DNA of 64,000 nucleotides, from contig NZ_JADILU010000005.1 in NCBI RefSeq assembly GCF_015319355.1, positions 409,601 through 473,600 of the forward strand. The letters are read 5' to 3'. The notes under the pieces are model-generated. The model saw nothing but the letters and a program-made list of their open reading frames with translations. It had not been told where the DNA came from and did no database searches. Of this stretch, positions 63,597 to 64,000 are shown piece after piece; position 1 is the stretch's first letter, and every line of letters starts with the position of its first letter. This DNA comes from Psychroserpens luteus. GTDB taxonomy: Bacteria; Bacteroidota; Bacteroidia; Flavobacteriales; Flavobacteriaceae. Both the position numbers and the translations under genes were made by a program.

Positions 63597-64000
63597 TAGT
63601 TATTGCTCAAAAATAATTAAGTTTTTCTATTCATAGCTTATAGAGGTCTCTGATTAAAAACGAAAATTAGAGTTATTGCGTCTTAAGGTGACGTATATAG
63701 ATAGCAAAAAGATTGGTCGTGAAAATTAAAGATCTACATCTCTATTTTAAAATCATCTCTTTGAATGTCAAAATGGAGCTAAATATCATACTCCGCAACA
63801 AATCGTTCATTCATGGAAATCAAAGATTTACTATCTTAGCGTTATAATGTGGATATAGACTATAGCGTATATCCCATTGTTGTCAGCCATTGCTTATAGC
63901 GGAAGGATTCGTTTTTTTAAAGGTGTATGGAAAAAATAAGGAGTTCTTTTTTGTATTGGTGAAAGACCCGCCTTTTTTAAGGGGATTTCCGACCAAGTAT
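63597..64000. other. Window end without a supported gene
   Basis: About 400 nt. Several short imperfect repeats such as ATAGACTATAGCGTATAT are present, but there is no ORF with family or architectural support and no RNA gene I can recognise. Confidence 0.45.

Overview
The window comes from a low-GC, AT-rich member of the Bacteroidota, most likely a marine Flavobacteriaceae species. The supporting signs are type IX secretion (T9SS) C-terminal sorting domains on large secreted proteins, a flavobacterial PID-CTERM-type small protein, Bacteroidota -7 promoter elements of the TAnnTTTG type (for example upstream of the QueD and YceD genes), no Shine-Dalgarno-like sites at most starts, and families of short interspersed palindromic repeats usual in Flavobacteriaceae. 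I saw no rRNA operon, phage, CRISPR array or insertion sequence.

Layout. 0-10.4 kb: housekeeping genes (MATE exporter end, two tiny membrane proteins, a 2OG oxygenase, queD-lpxH, an MFS transporter, recJ, DinB-like, OsmC, AhpD-like, a uracil-DNA glycosylase family protein, rsmI). 10.5-18.2 kb: a 1131-aa T9SS surface protein, tdk-alr, mscL, asd. 18.4-27.5 kb: secreted and envelope proteins (a CxxCH diheme lipoprotein, two tandem FG-GAP/ASPIC proteins, a prolyl oligopeptidase lipoprotein) and an orphan ABC ATPase.

27.7-37.2 kb is the most unusual part. It holds a secreted CAP-domain protein in an operon with a WYL regulator fused to a phytanoyl-CoA-dioxygenase-like domain, a tiny leader-type ORF with terminator, a TPR-like protein, a metallophosphoesterase, a ~900-nt structured non-coding region with a type II tRNA-Tyr and two tRNA-like elements whose halves are in circularly permuted order, a soluble SPFH/slipin protein with a triple N-terminal repeat, and an RtcB RNA ligase. 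Three transcription units in this island carry the same palindrome (TACGCA-N7-TGCGTA or a one-mismatch form), each exactly 22 nt from half-site GCG to the end of a TTTG/TTTA -7 element. I read this as a regulated RNA-damage/RNA-repair island with its own RNA substrate, decoy or signal.

37.3-44.0 kb (minus strand): a lipid-like biosynthetic cluster: FAD oxidoreductase, methyltransferase, type III polyketide synthase, then a dedicated acyl-chain module (Y-x6-K reductase, hot-dog dehydratase, ketosynthase, odd ACP, phosphopantetheinyl transferase). It looks suited to making a long acyl starter and a modified phenolic or pyrone lipid. 44.0-52.2 kb: GreA-like factor, mtgA, a DAO-type oxidase, and the conserved yceD-rpmF-fabH-accB-accC fatty-acid operon with pdxA and ribE. 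52.2-57.4 kb: PID-CTERM small protein, a LytTR regulator with a giant propeller histidine kinase, and an SH3-domain exported protein. 57.6-62.5 kb: a Dlt-like activation/acyl-transfer operon (adenylation enzyme, GNAT, ACP, MBOAT, SGNH) in a Gram-negative background. An EcsC-family protein closes the window.

Genome-scale signal: the octamer TTCCGAAG (either strand) appears about 30 times by my manual scan, where I would expect only one or two from base composition. All database-type statements here rest on family recognition by eye; nothing was searched.
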